Shown: piece by piece, positions 44,401-55,887 of the stretch
How positions within the stretch are numbered: the first letter of the stretch is position 1
How the letters are laid out: each line of letters opens with the position of its first letter
Origin: Zea mays
Taxonomy: Eukaryota > Streptophyta > Magnoliopsida > Poales > Poaceae
DNA length: 64,000 nt
Assembly (NCBI RefSeq): GCF_902167145.1
Contig: NC_050103.1
Span: 181,039,625 to 181,103,624 of the forward strand
Direction of reading: 5' to 3'
Position numbers and translations under genes: made by a program
Notes under the pieces: generated by a model
The model's input: only the letters and a program-made list of their open reading frames with translations
What the model was told of the DNA's origin: nothing
Database searches by the model: none

Positions 44401-45101
44401 GAACGATCGAAGAACGATCGAACGATCCTTGTGCTAGTGTGTGCTTGTGTGGAACATGGAGTGGGTGTGTATGTGGGGGGGAGAGAGTTGCCATGAAATG
44501 CTTGGGGTGGGATGAGAGGAGGCCCTTGCCCCTCTATTTATAGCCATGGTGGGGGGATTAGGGGGAGGGATGAGAGGATTAGTGGGAGGATGAGAGGATT
44601 AGTGGGAGATTATCATGGATTTGTCTTATATGAGTGTAATTAGCTTGTAGAGCTCACCGTATGACACTGGAGGCATATGTATACGTATGAGCATGAAGAA
44701 AGTTATGAAGAAAATATTTATAGGGACTCGAAAAATGATTATGAAGGTATTTCTCAAGAGGAAAATACCTGGAGATATATCGGTGGAATATTTGGGCAGT
44801 ATTTCTGGAAAGAACTTGAAGAGGATCACTAGGGAAATATCTGGGCAGTATTTCTGTAAACAATTTGAAGGGGATCACTAGGGAAATATCTGGGCAGTAT
44901 TTCTGAAAAGAAATTGAGGATGATCACTGGGGAAATATTTGTAGAATATTTTGAGGAGGATTTTGGAAAGAATATAGACCACTATATTTTATTTGCTGAT
45001 ATCAACTTGCAAACAAACATTTTGAAATGAAATTTGAAATTCATTTTGAATTTAGAGCAAGTTTGAGAAAATTCCAAGATTTGAATTTTTGGGATGCTAC
45101 G
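41478..45101 (-). mobile_element. Solo LTR (3624 bp) inserted in Gypsy gag
   Basis: Flanked by GTCTG (+ strand) at 41473-41477 and 45102-45106. On the - strand it begins CGTAGCATCCC, with C where TG is expected, and ends GACGCTTCA. Deleting it with one duplication rejoins the gag frame of the host element across the site. It shares with the other large LTRs here the block GCAAGGGTGAGTACA...ACGTACTCAGCA (near 41770). It has no internal coding region. Type resembles the large LTRs of maize Tekay-type elements; not named. Confidence 0.87.
43640..44420. repeat. Higher-order GAAC/GATC repeat array inside solo LTR
   Basis: Short words CGAACGAACGATC, GATGAACGATGAATAG and AACAGT recur densely. They are organised into four larger units that share GGAATTTCGGCAGCATAACG-GACAAAGATTAT (at about 43910, 44040, 44125, 44260), spaced 85-135 bp. 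The left part consists of GATGAATAGTAAC units. Open frames such as RSFDRSFVRSF come from this repeat. Confidence 0.85.
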
Positions 45102-45106
45102 GTCTG

Positions 45107-46328
45107 GTTGCGCCGGTCTGGTCTAGGTTCTGCTGGACTGCGGAGGGTCCTTGGGCTTTCTCTGAGATTCAACCTTGCGTTGATGGAGCTCCTCAGACCT
45201 GGCATACTTCTCAAATAATTGGTATAGCTCTTGTAGATTCTTGGGTGGGTCCCTGATGCAATGATTGTACAGGACGCCTGCCCGAAGACCGCTGATGGCG
45301 TAATGGATTGCGATGTGGTCGTCAACTGATCGCAGTTGCGATTTAAGCGTCAGGTATTTCCTGTAGTACTCGCGAATGGTTTCCTTCTCTTGCTGCTTAC
45401 AGAGGGATAACTCGGCCAGGGCGTCTATATCGGGTCGGTACCCTTGAAAGTTGAGCAGGAACTTGTCGCGAAGCCCTTTCCAGGACTTAATGGACAATGG
45501 CGGTAACCTGGTGTACCAAGTCAAGGCCGGACCTTCGAGTGCGATGATGAAGGATTTGGCCATGGTGGCGTCGTCCCCTCCGGACGATGCGACGGCTACC
45601 TGGTAGCTCATGGTGTACTGAGTCGGGTCGATGCTGCCGTTGTATTTGGGGTAGGTGCCGACCTTGAAGTTGGTGGGCCAGGGCGATGCCTGGAGTTGCG
45701 GAGCCAGGGGGCTTCGCTCGTCGAGATAGTTGATCCCCTGGAAAGCTGCGGCGGGTGGGATGAAGGGGTTGCGCTATGGTATGAATGGGTCTCCGGCTTG
45801 AATGTACTGCTGGAGAGGCGCTGGCGGTGCGAGGGGTCCGCGCTGCAGGTTGTATTGGCCTTTGCCTTGCATGAGTGCGATCTCTTGCTCTAGCTCTCGC
45901 GCTCTTTGCTCCTCATCTTGTATCATCTGACACACCTTGGCTTGCATTGTGACTCATTGGCGCTTAGCTTTGAGGACTTCTTTCTGCTTCTGCAGGTGGT
46001 CGTTTTTGATGCGCAGAGCTCGCAACTTTAGCTGGTCTTCGGTTGAGATGCCGGTGACTTTTTCGTCCCCTATGGTGTCTTCGCCCTCTGGTGGAGCGAA
46101 GTCTGGTGGTGGTGCTTGTGGTGCGCCTTCGGAACTGCAGGTGCGTATAGTGCCGTCTAGGGTGGGGTGGTCTTGGCGCTGTCTTTTGCTGTTGACGACG
46201 TCATCTTCAAAGGCCTCTTGGGGGATGGTGTCCGCGAGGGCCTTGCCTTTCTTTTCCGCCAGTAGTGCTGCCTTCGCCGCGTCGTCAATGGATGGAGCAG
46301 CCTTCGAATTCGCTCTCTTAGGGGCCAT
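45107..46328 (-). pseudogene. Gypsy gag, N-terminal half
   Basis: ATG 46328 (MAPKRANSK) opens after the PBS. The frame is interrupted by TGA 45956-45954, a stop near 45777 and TAG 45125-45123, but stays in one frame. It carries an acidic, coiled-coil N-terminus, then the gag domain (TMSYQVAVASSGGDDATMAK, ALTWYTRLPPLSIKSWKGLR, ETIREYYRKYLTLKSQ). It is split from its zinc knuckle part by the solo LTR at 41478-45101. Confidence 0.82.
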
Positions 46329-46365
46329 CACGGGTTGTTTTTCGTAGCACGAACGGTGGGCGCCA

Positions 46366-49300
46366 TGTCACACCCGGCTTTGGAAGGCAAACCAAATGCG
46401 AACCATGTATGTGCCAGGATCAGAACTCACGTACACAACGATTACATAATTAGACATCATCACACAATGCTCGAAATAAATAGCGGAAATGTACTTTATT
46501 ACATCAAGATGTCTGAGACATCCACAGAGTCTATTACATAACCATTGTTCAACATAAATATCAAAGTGCAGAGAAACGAAACGTAGATGCTAAGCCTTCA
46601 CAGGCAGCTGGTTGGAGGTTTGCCACTAAGTAAACTAGAACTCGTCGTAATCCTGGAACTCCTCGAAGTCCTCCATGTTGCCAGCATCACCTCCTGAGCA
46701 CTGAGTACAGTGGGGACAACCTAGGGTGGGGTGGTTTGTAAAGCAAGGGTGAGTACACATCAACGTACTCAGCAAATGTCCCATTTGGCTAAAGTGGACT
46801 AGCTATATATGGGGTTGAGGTTAAGCAGTTGCTTTTAGTTGGTCAAGTATTTATTATTATTGGTAGAGCCAAGTTTTAGTAATAAACCCAGTTATTACCC
46901 AAAAGTACTCCCTCAAAAGAGGAAATACCAGAGATCAGACTTATAACAACATTGTTAACCATCATCATCAAAGTATCCAAAGTTCTTCTAATCAAAGAGG
47001 ATCCCAAGGCTGCTCTTAACCGTGAGCTCGGCTGATATACCAGTTTCTAACACTCTGCAGAGGTTGCACACTTTACCCACGAGTCGTGATCCCTTTCCAG
47101 CCTGGGTTGTACAGACCCGATCTTTACTACCAAGGTGAATGGCCAGGGATACACTACGTAGCCTTTACAAAGACTCCCCTGGTGCATAGCTACTCGTTAG
47201 GTTTTGCCAGTCGTACAAACGCAGTACACCTCCCCAAGGTGGGTGACTAACAAAACCAAATCGAATGAACCTCTGCACCCCAACCTTGACAGAGCGAGCA
47301 CTACACCCCGGCCCCCATTGACGGCCCTCCAGCAAAGCCAACTACACCCCTAGGTTTATCTAATTAATCAGTTAAGGGCGTCCTATTCCACCCTCATGGT
47401 TGCACTGTTATCCCGGGTGATCACTCCACGAATAGGTCCTTACGGAGAGGTACTCAGGAAAAAGGCCTGAGTCCCCTAGAGTATCACCAGATCATCAACA
47501 TAATCAGGGTAATAGTATTGTATCATAAATGTTCACATCATGTTCATTAATTAAAGTCAAGGCAATAGCAAAATGCTAACCATGATAACCCAAAAGGTAA
47601 ACAAGGATAAGTGAATACAGACTAGTCAATCCTTAGGTTTTGATAATGTAATGTGGGACAGTGAATCATAAAGTATGTAGGACATAATAGGTCAGAGGAC
47701 ACTTGCCTTCACCAGGTTGTTGCTCAGGGAGGTCTCCAACAACACACTCAGGAACCTTGGACTGATTGTTGTCTAAATAAAGCGAGCATGCATTCAATAC
47801 ATTTGGAAAGTACAAATGAACAACACACCAAACATGTACAAACATAGGGATGCATCTTAAAAAGACACAATGCTACATAAGGGATAATGAGTTCAGAGTA
47901 TAACATAAACTAACTTCATTTGGAAATAGATTATTATTTCTCTAAGTGTTACTCACAAATACATAACATAGTTCAATTTATTTTGTTGTGACCTAAAAAT
48001 TAGAACAGAGATGATTTCATGTAATACACACTATTAATCTCACAAGATTAAACATGTTTAAATCTCTAGGGTTCTCCTTTTATTTATTTTATTAAATAAA
48101 TAAATCTACACCTACATTAGTTCATACTTAATCATAGAAATTAGACTGTGCAGACAGTAAATGAAACTATTTTATTTAAACAAAGAATAATCCTATGAAC
48201 ATTTTGCAATTTGAAGCACTAAATTTGGAGTTCATATACAAAAGATATGAAATAGACAAGTTTGGGAATTCAAAATATGAAAATAGGTCTAATTCTGTGA
48301 ATATTTAAAAGTCCAGGGTTCAATCTGCAAGAATACATGGGCCTGTGCGCGAAAACCAGGGACGACGGGTTGATTCTAAACAAACTGAGGGTCTCTTACG
48401 CAAAACAACCACGCGAAGGGGTATCAGGCTCCCTCAACCGTCAGATCTAAAACCAACGACTGAGATTAGATCTGCGGCCAAGGGCGCGCGCGGGCGGGCG
48501 AGCGCTGACAGGCGGGCCAGGGGCGCAAGGAAAGAGGGGGAGAGCGCACTGACCGAGCGGGCCCAGCGCCGGGGGACTTGGGTGCTGACAGACGGGCCAG
48601 GGGCGCAGGGCGCGCGTGCGCGAAACGGTACCCACGATCTGGGTCGTGCGATTAGGATCGGACGGAGGGGATCAGATCGGGGATGGGTGAACGGCTGCGG
48701 GCGGCGTTGCTCTCTCCGCGGCAGTGAGGTCGCTGGAGTTGAGGCAGGCGCAAGCTAGGGTGGCTCCGGGGTCGCTGGAGTTGAGCAGAGAGGGAGAGAA
48801 CGCCATGGCGAACTCAATGGCGGGGAAGAGGCCATGAATCCACAGGCAGAGAGGGGAGAACGACGAGGAGAGGGTCTCGGGCGGACCGGATGAACTCCGA
48901 CGAGGCATTCCGACCACGGGGAGGGGCTTAAGGCGCGCTAAGGCCTGGGCTAGCTTCAGTAGAGGCAGAGGCACCTTAGGGACTAACGCCGGGGAACTAG
49001 ACCGGGCTAAATTGGCCAGCCACCGCACGAGCACGGCGGACTGTCGCGGCCGAGCACCAGCGGTGCCAAAATTGGCCAAGCATAGAGCGCAATAGGGAAA
49101 ATTGGGCACGATCAAAGGTGTCTCACCTCGGGGCGGAGATCGGGGAGGCTTGGCGCGGTCTCCAGCGAGCTGGATGGTCGGGAACGCGGGCGCGGGTCTC
49201 CGGCGGCGTCTGGCGGCGAGGGCAGAGCGCGAGAGAGGGCAATGCTGTGCGAAATGAGGCGGGGGCAAGCGCGGGGTACTGGCAAGGCTCTAAGAAGGGA

Positions 49301-49989
49301 GTTGGGCGCGTGGGCGGGCGTCGTGGCCGAGAAATCCGGTGACGTGCGCGAGTGCGCACTCACCGGTCCACGGCGGGCGCGGGGAGGGCGGATCTGACAG
49401 GGCAGGCCCATGGTGCAGAGAGAGAAAAGGGGACGCGCGGGGCAACAGCTCAGCAACTGGCGAACCAGGCTTGCGAGGCAGAGAGAGAAGCGCACGAGTG
49501 AAGAAACTGGTGCCGACAGGTCGGCCCCACTGGGCAGCGAGCGAGAGAGGGAGGGCGCGCGAGAGAGAGAGCTGCTGACAGGCGGGTCCGCCTGTCAGGC
49601 GGCGCGGGCGCGCGGGCGCACGACCTAGCTGGGCTGGTTTGGGCTGCTTTCTCTTTTTTATTTTTCTCTGTATTTTCTAATTCCTTTTCTATTTCTTTTC
49701 TATAGGGTTTTCAATTCCAAATTCAAATTAGGTTTCAAATTCATATAAATTTAAACATGTGCAACACTTCAAAGAATGTTTTAAGCTCAGCATAATGCAA
49801 CATGTCATGACTCATAATGTTTTAGCAAAAATAAATAATTAAATCCCCCTAACTTTAAGCTACTTAAAAGGGAAAAAGGGAGAGAGAATCTAGAGAGAGA
49901 TAGAACCTAGAGTGAGAAAGAGAAGAGTAACACATGAATTTGGATGATAATTAGAAAGAAATTTTATACCCCAAATTCAGGGTGTTACA
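46366..49989 (-). mobile_element. Solo LTR (3624 bp) inserted in the Gypsy primer-binding site
   Basis: On the - strand it starts TGTAACACCC at 49989 and ends GGGTGTGACA at 46366. The duplication is CGCCA (+ strand) at 46361-46365 and 49990-49994. The host PBS TTTGGCGCCCACC is cut after TTTGGCG. No PBS or coding of its own follows. A GC-rich block lies at 48440-49630, with AT-rich flanks. The same family is truncated at 6470-22955. Family of the large-LTR maize Gypsy group (flip, xilon, tekay type); not assigned. Confidence 0.88.
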
Positions 49990-49996
49990 CGCCAAA
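49990..49996 (-). other. Split primer-binding site of the - strand Gypsy element
   Basis: TTTGGCG next to the LTR at 49997. The remainder, CCCACCGTTCGTGC, is at 46360-46347 on the other side of the solo LTR. Confidence 0.8.
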
Positions 49997-50520
49997 TGTT
50001 GGAACCTGCCTTCCTGGGCAATTTGATCCAACGGGGAAGTGGAAAGCGTGTTTGCAAAGTTTAGCACGGAATCCAAAAGCTTTGTTCATCTCTCTGTGCC
50101 TGGGCACTGTACGGGGGTATTTATAGGTACTCGAGGGGCAGCCTATTCCTGTCAAAGACGTTTAGACCCTCGAGTACCCGGTTTATCCCCAGAATATTCC
50201 CACGAGGGAAGGTTACAGATAGTCATTAAGGTAAACTCTATTATAGACACGACCCTTACCACACTTGTCCTCGCGGGGCCCATCACTATGGGCCGAGTCA
50301 CACATGGGCCTCCCCCAGTGGTGAGGGAGCGGGAGGTTCGTAGACATCGGTAGGGCCTTCGTCTTGCACCGCAAGATCGAAGGGGGTCGCACAGGCCTCC
50401 GTCCGATCGGCGCCCTCGGCTTGTTCTGGTGTGTTCTGTGGATTTAGCCTTCGTCTGCACAAGGAGAGGAGAGGACGAAGTCGTTGAGTGAAGGGTGGCG
50501 TGTTTGCCTTCGCCCCAACA
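49997..50520 (-). repeat. 5' LTR of the - strand Gypsy element (524 bp)
   Basis: On the - strand it starts TGTTGGGGCGAAGG and ends GGTTCCAACA, with inverted ends TGTTGG/CCAACA. TATAAATA is at 50125-50118, with the U3/R/U5 layout expected. The flanking five bases on the + strand are AGTAC; the partner is lost. Confidence 0.85.
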
Positions 50521-52100
50521 AGTACCATCCAACTTTCTAGCTCTTGAGTTTGCCTCCCACCACATACATGGTGGAGCCTCTTAGTTATTTCTGTTGTCAC
50601 TGGATGAAGACCGGTGATTTAGAAATGTTTGGTGACTTCTTATCCCTTTGTATTATGGGCTTCTCTAAAGGCAAAAGAGGAATAACATCACACTATGAAT
50701 TGAGAAAAAATGCATCATGTTTTTATAGAAATTACAAAATATTTTTTCTTGTCACCTGGGTGCATAAATGTATTATAGAAACTTATTTCCCACTCAACAG
50801 ATTTATGTTGTTACATATCCATATGGCTATTTCACGTGGAATTGCATCATAACAAAAATGTTTGATTAAATAGAGATCTGGATTGAGTGGTTTGCTCCAC
50901 AGATTTTAGATTTAGTTCCATTTTGGACTGAAACATGAGAAACTTGACCTCTATCTTCCCATCCTAACAAGCCTTACTTGCAAAAGGAATTCTTTTAGCC
51001 TCAAAAAAGTGCCCTAATCATATTGGTTCACTTCCTTACTGCAATTTTGAGAAGCACAAGTGTATGATTTTGGCCCCTAGTTTAGGTTTTGGCCATGTCA
51101 TCTAGCTCACCCTTAAATTTAGTATGGCAGCCCATCATAAAGAGAGCACACGATTTTGGCCTCCAATTTAGTACAAAATACCAGTCTGGCAGGGAAATGA
51201 GAAACAAGTAGATGACCATGGTAGGGGTAGTTGGCATCACGACGCAACCCACTTTTACTTTTCACTTAGACCTCCTCCCCATTCTTAACATCCTCCAACT
51301 TTGGTTCAAGTTCATCAGAGAAATGGTTTGCCTCTACTGGCAAAGAGCTTCCTACTTTCCTCTTCTATTTTAGCCTTACTTCTGACTTCAAGGTTTACAC
51401 TACTTTTGACTTCTGGGTTAGGACTACTTCTGATGCAAGTGTTTCCTTATCGAGAGAAATTGTGAGTAGATTTACTTCACAATAGTAGAACAGAAAGCAG
51501 ATTTCTCAAGATAAAAACTTCAGAAGATAGAGGAAAGCATATCAAGGATAAATAAAAGACAAGAACCCATAATACCAATGTAAATAAGTATCAAGAGTAT
51601 GGCCCACTCAGAAGATAGAGAAAAGTATATCAAGGAAGCACTTTTCATTCCGATGAAACCTAAAAAGAAGAAATTTATCTGGATTTGGAGAGATCCTTAT
51701 TTCATTCCGTACATAGAACGACTACTTTGGTTATGTATACATATGAAGCTTTTGAGAAATTAAGAAACAATTTTTATTACGGTGACAACTTAACTGATGA
51801 TTAACTCGCATGAACAGATCACACGCAAGAGGATGAACAGTTGCACATCGTTATTAGGACATCATTAACTTAATAAGTCGCTCTATGTAACCTAGCCTAA
51901 TCCAACCGTAGTAGTAGTATACACAGAAGTAACTTCTCAAATCTTGTTAACTGCAACTTAAGAACCAGAGGAGAATCGGTCCAGAAGGCTTCTGATCGAT
52001 GGTCAGAACCCAAGCAAAGAACTCATCAAGGATCAAGTACTGACCCGACAGGCGCTAGAGATGACCCACTACCCCATTGTCAAGAATCCTAACCAGTCTT
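50521..52100. other. Intergenic DNA, no gene seen
   Basis: AT-rich, mixed sequence without LTR ends, inverted repeats or long frames. Two similar GAAGATAGAGGAAAGCATATCAAGGA-like phrases near 51530 and 51610 indicate a small duplication. Confidence 0.5.
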
Positions 52101-53271
52101 AGGCACGAGGTGTGACCGCAGGTGAAGACGTGGTGTAGCCCAGACCTTGCAGAACATGTATTTTCCTCTCTTTTGCCCTCGTTTGTTCGCTATCTAGAAC
52201 GTTGCGACGTGGGCTCCTCATCCCCAAATTCTTCCAAGCTGGGCATCGCTGCAACATTGTGGAGGTGAGGGGATGCAGATTCATAACGAAGGGACAATGA
52301 AGGGGTGGGGTGGGGATGACGTGGGCGTACCTTCCTGCAGGTGACAAGCGAGGCAAGGAAGTCTAGAAGTGGACGCAACCGGTGCAGAGCCGGAGCGCCT
52401 CCTCCTCCGGCATCAGCTATGTCCTGGCGACATCCATGGTCGTGGGATCATCGTCACCGGCACCGGCTCGCCTCCATCATGTCGTCCGGGTTCCGCCTCA
52501 TCATAGTCGCCTTCATCCTCACCACCCCGCCGACACCTCCATCCTTGCCTCCAATCTCTATAGAGCCATCTGATGCTACCTCGTAGTCTTGATCTATCCA
52601 GGCATGGAAATGGCGTTGGCGCAAGGGTGTGTGTGTGTGCTGTGCGATGCTGGAGGGGGAGGTGGACGACTTTGGAGGGAGGCATCGCGCATTGTCTCCG
52701 TCGGTGGGGTGGGGAGTGGCAGGATGGGATTTCTAGTGGGGCTAGGCAGCGGGGGCTACGACTACGGGGGAGGGAATGGGGCGTGTGGGTGGGGGCATGG
52801 AGGGGCTGAACAGGGGGAAAGGTGGGGATGACGTGGCGGCGGACGCGGGTATCCCGGCGGCGGGCACAGTGATGTCTGGTGAGTTTTCCGGCGGCGACTC
52901 GCGCAGACTTCCTTCCCCGACCCACGCGACATCACTATGACGGCTGTCGGGGCGCGCGGAGCTAGCGGCGGATCTCGCCTTCCGGTTTGGTGGGGGCGCG
53001 GAGGTGGCAGGCAGCCGGGGAAGGAAGGGCGACATCACTGTGACGGCTGGCGGGGCGTGCGGAGCGCGGAGCTAGCAGGGGCGGGCTGCCGAGGAAGGAA
53101 GGGCGTCGTTGGTGGGGGACTCGACAACATTTGGGGGAGGAAGGGCGCCATTGGTGGGGGGTCGCGCGTGGCATTCGGCAGCCGGAGAAGGAAGACACGC
53201 GTGAGGAGATATGCGGGGGCACGGTGATGCCGGGTGGACGCCCTCACTGTGTCCTTAAGATATAGTAGAGA
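52101..53271 (-). mobile_element. Probable Helitron, 5' end at 53271 (left end not found)
   Basis: On the - strand, A/TCTCTACTATATCTTAAG begins at 53271. This fits the plant/maize Helitron 5' terminus (TCTCTACTA...) with insertion after A. The following sequence is GC-rich and contains a 104-bp tandem duplication (GACATCACT at 52928 and 53032) with an inverted CACAGTGATGTC at 52865. No helicase or clear gene fragment is seen. A CTAG at 52194 was considered as the other end but lacks the expected flanking base. Confidence 0.4.
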
Positions 53272-54175
53272 TATACCATGACATGTAGACATGAGATACC
53301 GTATGGAACCGACTTGGAATAAAAGGTATGATGATCATTAATACATCGAGAGCAAAACAACATGATTGCATCAGATTACGTTATACACCATATAATCCCG
53401 TGACATGAGATGAGTGGTTGGCCCTATGAAAAGCATTGGTCATAGAAAGTATATACTTGTAACGCTTCCACTCCTTTGGACTACAAAAGCTCTGGTAGGA
53501 CGATGTTCAATTCTATGTTCATAAAACCAAACCCAAGACAATAGACTTGCAAGCAATCCATCCAAACCAACAATAAAAGAAGTTAGTTTAGCTTGTCTTA
53601 TCCTACACCTCTCTAAATAAGTTGTTCCTCCCCATTTGACTTGGTCCTTGTAATATTGTACACACCTATCATACAGAAATCCACGACCAGAAAGAGAATG
53701 TAGGGTGTTACACACTCCACGGACCGAACCTCTATAAAGACCCTATTTATTTCGGCTTCTAGTCATCAGAATAGGCTTTTAACAGCCAAAAACTTTGCTT
53801 CTCATCTGGCTTATGTGAGAATCACTTCTATGAAAATCACCTAAATGTACGTGAACGTAGAATTCACCGAGTCGTCATGACAGGAGGAATCCGTCGCTTC
53901 CTAAATCCCAAATCGTCCAAATCCTTCATCTTCCTTCACATGCAAGTCTTGTGGTATCCAGATTCTCATAGCAGCTAGATTAGCTAGGAATCTAGATTAT
54001 CAAAAAAGTTTTTTTAGAAAAAGTTGTCCCAAATAGGTCCAAAAATTCTTGTGTCATTAGATTTGTGTTGTGGTGACGTGGTAGGCACAACTCTATAGTA
54101 CCAATACTCACTTCGCACCCTCCTATCATTTTTCCACATTTACCTTTTGTACACTGTATATGCTACCATAATATA
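53272..54175. other. Intergenic DNA
   Basis: AT-rich. One 91-codon - strand frame (53440-53715) has no recognised similarity. Nothing else is supported. Confidence 0.45.
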
Positions 54176-54177
54176 TA

Positions 54178-54336
54178 CTTTCTTCATCCTAAAATAGTAG
54201 TCATTTTAGCTCATGGTTTTATGTTTATATTTAAATGGATGAAGATAAATCTAAATACATGCATAAAACACATACATCAAATATTGTACGAATCCATTAA
54301 TTAACTAAAATAATTTTTAATTTACGACGGAGGGAG
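54178..54336. mobile_element. Stowaway-like MITE (Tc1/mariner type)
   Basis: 159 bp bounded by TA dinucleotides (54176-54177, 54337-54338). The right end, read inward, is CTCCCTCCGTCGTAAATTA, the typical Stowaway terminus. The left end, CTTTCTTCATCCTAAAATA, matches it at most positions for about 30 bp, ending in ATTTTAG on both sides. No coding capacity. Confidence 0.83.
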
Positions 54337-54373
54337 TATAATAGTAAAAATTAAATTTTAGTTTCAACCTATA

Positions 54374-54951
54374 TCTCTACAACTATTAAGAGTGAAGCGT
54401 AGACTGCCCCCGCCTCTACCAACTCCTCCTGCTACCGCGCGCCCAGCCCCCGCGAAAATCGCCGCAACCGAACGCCCGCCTGCGCGAAACGCCCGCACGC
54501 CCGTCTGTCCGCCGCAGCGCACGCTCCGCGCATCCCGCCGCGAATCCCTCCGCTGTCGAACCGCCCTCGCCGTTCTCCAGCGGGGCGCTCCAAGAACTCC
54601 ACGCATACCATGTGGGTGCTGCTCCTCAAGACGCACCGCTCGCTGGGTGCCTCGCCTCGCTAGCCTCCGCCGCCGTCGCGCTGGGCGATGCGGCCAGGCA
54701 TACGGTGGCCGGGGAGAGGACCTACGCGCGAGGCCCGCATGGTAGTCGCCGCCGGCGAGAGCCCCCTGGTGCGCTCTAGGTTCTGGTGCGCCATGGACCC
54801 CTCCCTGTTCGATGCACATTCTCCCTCCCCGACGCTCTATCCCTAGATCCACTTCTCGCGTCGCTCTCCCGTCGCCCCCGGCAAGCTCGCCTTCTGCAAT
54901 TGCCACTCCGCGCTGCTTACGATGTCAAGCCAGCCACCATCCACCCGTACA
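54374..54951 (+). mobile_element. Helitron-like 5' end followed by unidentified coding-like DNA
   Basis: TCTCTACAACTATTAAGAG at 54374 resembles a Helitron 5' end, though it is preceded by T, not the canonical A. The next 550 bp are GC-rich and coding-like (alanine/arginine-rich frames, for example LASAAVALGDAARHTVAGE near 54660) with stops in each frame. They join directly to the CYP37-like exon. This could be a captured fragment of another gene or a decayed transit-peptide exon. Confidence 0.4.
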
Positions 54952-55211
54952 TCGCCTGACACTAAGGTGCCGAGGACCGGGGAGCTGGCCCTGAGGAGGG
55001 CGATCCCCGCTAACCCGAACATGAAGGCCATACAGGTTTGCCTGCTCCTGAGGATTTGCATGTAGGTTTGCTTATTCGATTCTTCCGTCTGGGCGTTGCC
55101 TTACATTCCTACATTTGGCAGGAATCGCTGGAGGATATTTCGTACTTGTTGAGGATACCGCAGAGGAAGCCGTACGGTTCCATGGAGGGCGATGTGAAGA
55201 AGTCCATGAAA
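54952..55211 (+). pseudogene. CYP37: CYP37-like cyclophilin fragment, two exons
   Basis: Exon a (54952-55035) encodes SPDTKVPRTGELALRRAIPA and the following eight residues. It splices at CAG/GTTTGC into exon b (55122-55211, after TTTGGCAG), which reads ESLEDISYLLRIPQRKPYGS and on, followed by donor GTAAAT. Both are phase 0. From memory this matches the region after the transit peptide of plant CYP37, a thylakoid-lumen peptidyl-prolyl isomerase-like protein. Upstream, the frame meets TAG near 54845 with no transit peptide I recognise. Downstream, the Opie element begins 25 bp after exon b, so later exons, if any, are beyond the window. It is either a Helitron-captured fragment or the broken 5' part of a gene with a retrotransposon in an intron. 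Confidence 0.72.
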
Positions 55212-55810
55212 GTAAATTGTCTGTCTCCATGGCATGTGAGAACACCTAGAGGGGGGGTGAATAGGTGATCCTGTAAAACTTCAAAACTTAAGCCACAAAA
55301 ACTTGTTAAGTGTTAGAACAAGTATGGCCAAGTGGCTAGAGAGGAGTCAAAACACAATAACCACAAGAAATCAATCACAGAGATGACACGGTGGTTATCC
55401 CGTGGTTCGGCCAAGTACAAAACTTGCCTACTCCACGTTGTGGCGTCCCAACGGACGAGAGTTGCACTCAACTCCTCTCAAGTGATCCAATGATCAACTT
55501 GAATACCACGGTGTTCTTCTTTTCTTTGATCTTTTCCCGTTTGCGAGGAATCTCCACAACTTGGAGTCTCTCGCCCTTACAATTGAATTTCACAAAAGAA
55601 GCACGGAGTAAGGGAGGGAAGCAACACACACAAATCCACAGCAAAATGCGCACACACACGGCCAAGAAACGAGCTCAAGAGACTATCTCAAAGTTCACAC
55701 TAGAACGAGCTCGAATCACTGAGAATGACAAACGAATGCGCAAAGACTGAGTGTGGATGATCAAGAATGCTCTAAGGTTGCTTGGTGTACTCCTCCATGC
55801 GCCTAGGGGT

Positions 55811-55820
55811 CCCTTTTATA
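55811..55820 (-). promoter_or_regulatory. TATA box of Opie-like LTR
   Basis: TATAAAAGGG on the - strand, about 70 bp downstream of the palindromes; same at 63499-63490 in the 5' LTR. Confidence 0.68.
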
Positions 55821-55887
55821 GCCCCAAGGCAGCTAGGAGCCGTTGAGAACAAATCTGGAAGGCCATCCTTGCCTTCTGTCATCGGGC

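Larger units (their letters stand above)
29830..50520 (-). mobile_element. Old Tat-type Gypsy element, 3' truncated, host of three insertions
   Basis: Read on the - strand: 5' LTR 50520-49997, PBS, gag from 46328, protease, RT to 29830, then an abrupt end. Insertions are solo LTRs at 46366-49989 and 41478-45101 and the Ji element at 30692-40182. Without them and their duplications about 3.9 kb of original sequence remains. Gag and RT similarity place it in Gypsy, and the PBS TTTGGCGCCCACC supports Tat. I cannot name the family. Stops and frame changes are spread throughout, so it is long dead. Confidence 0.82.

Noticed and set aside
50152..50565. A 137-codon - strand frame
   Set aside because: Lies mostly within the 524-bp Gypsy LTR and crosses its outer end.
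52194..52197. CTAG as the 3' end of the Helitron-like element
   Set aside because: The + strand base before it is T, not the A expected for an AT target, and the nearby hairpin is only 4 bp.
53440..53715. A 91-codon - strand frame
   Set aside because: No recognised similarity, no splice or promoter support, AT-rich surroundings.
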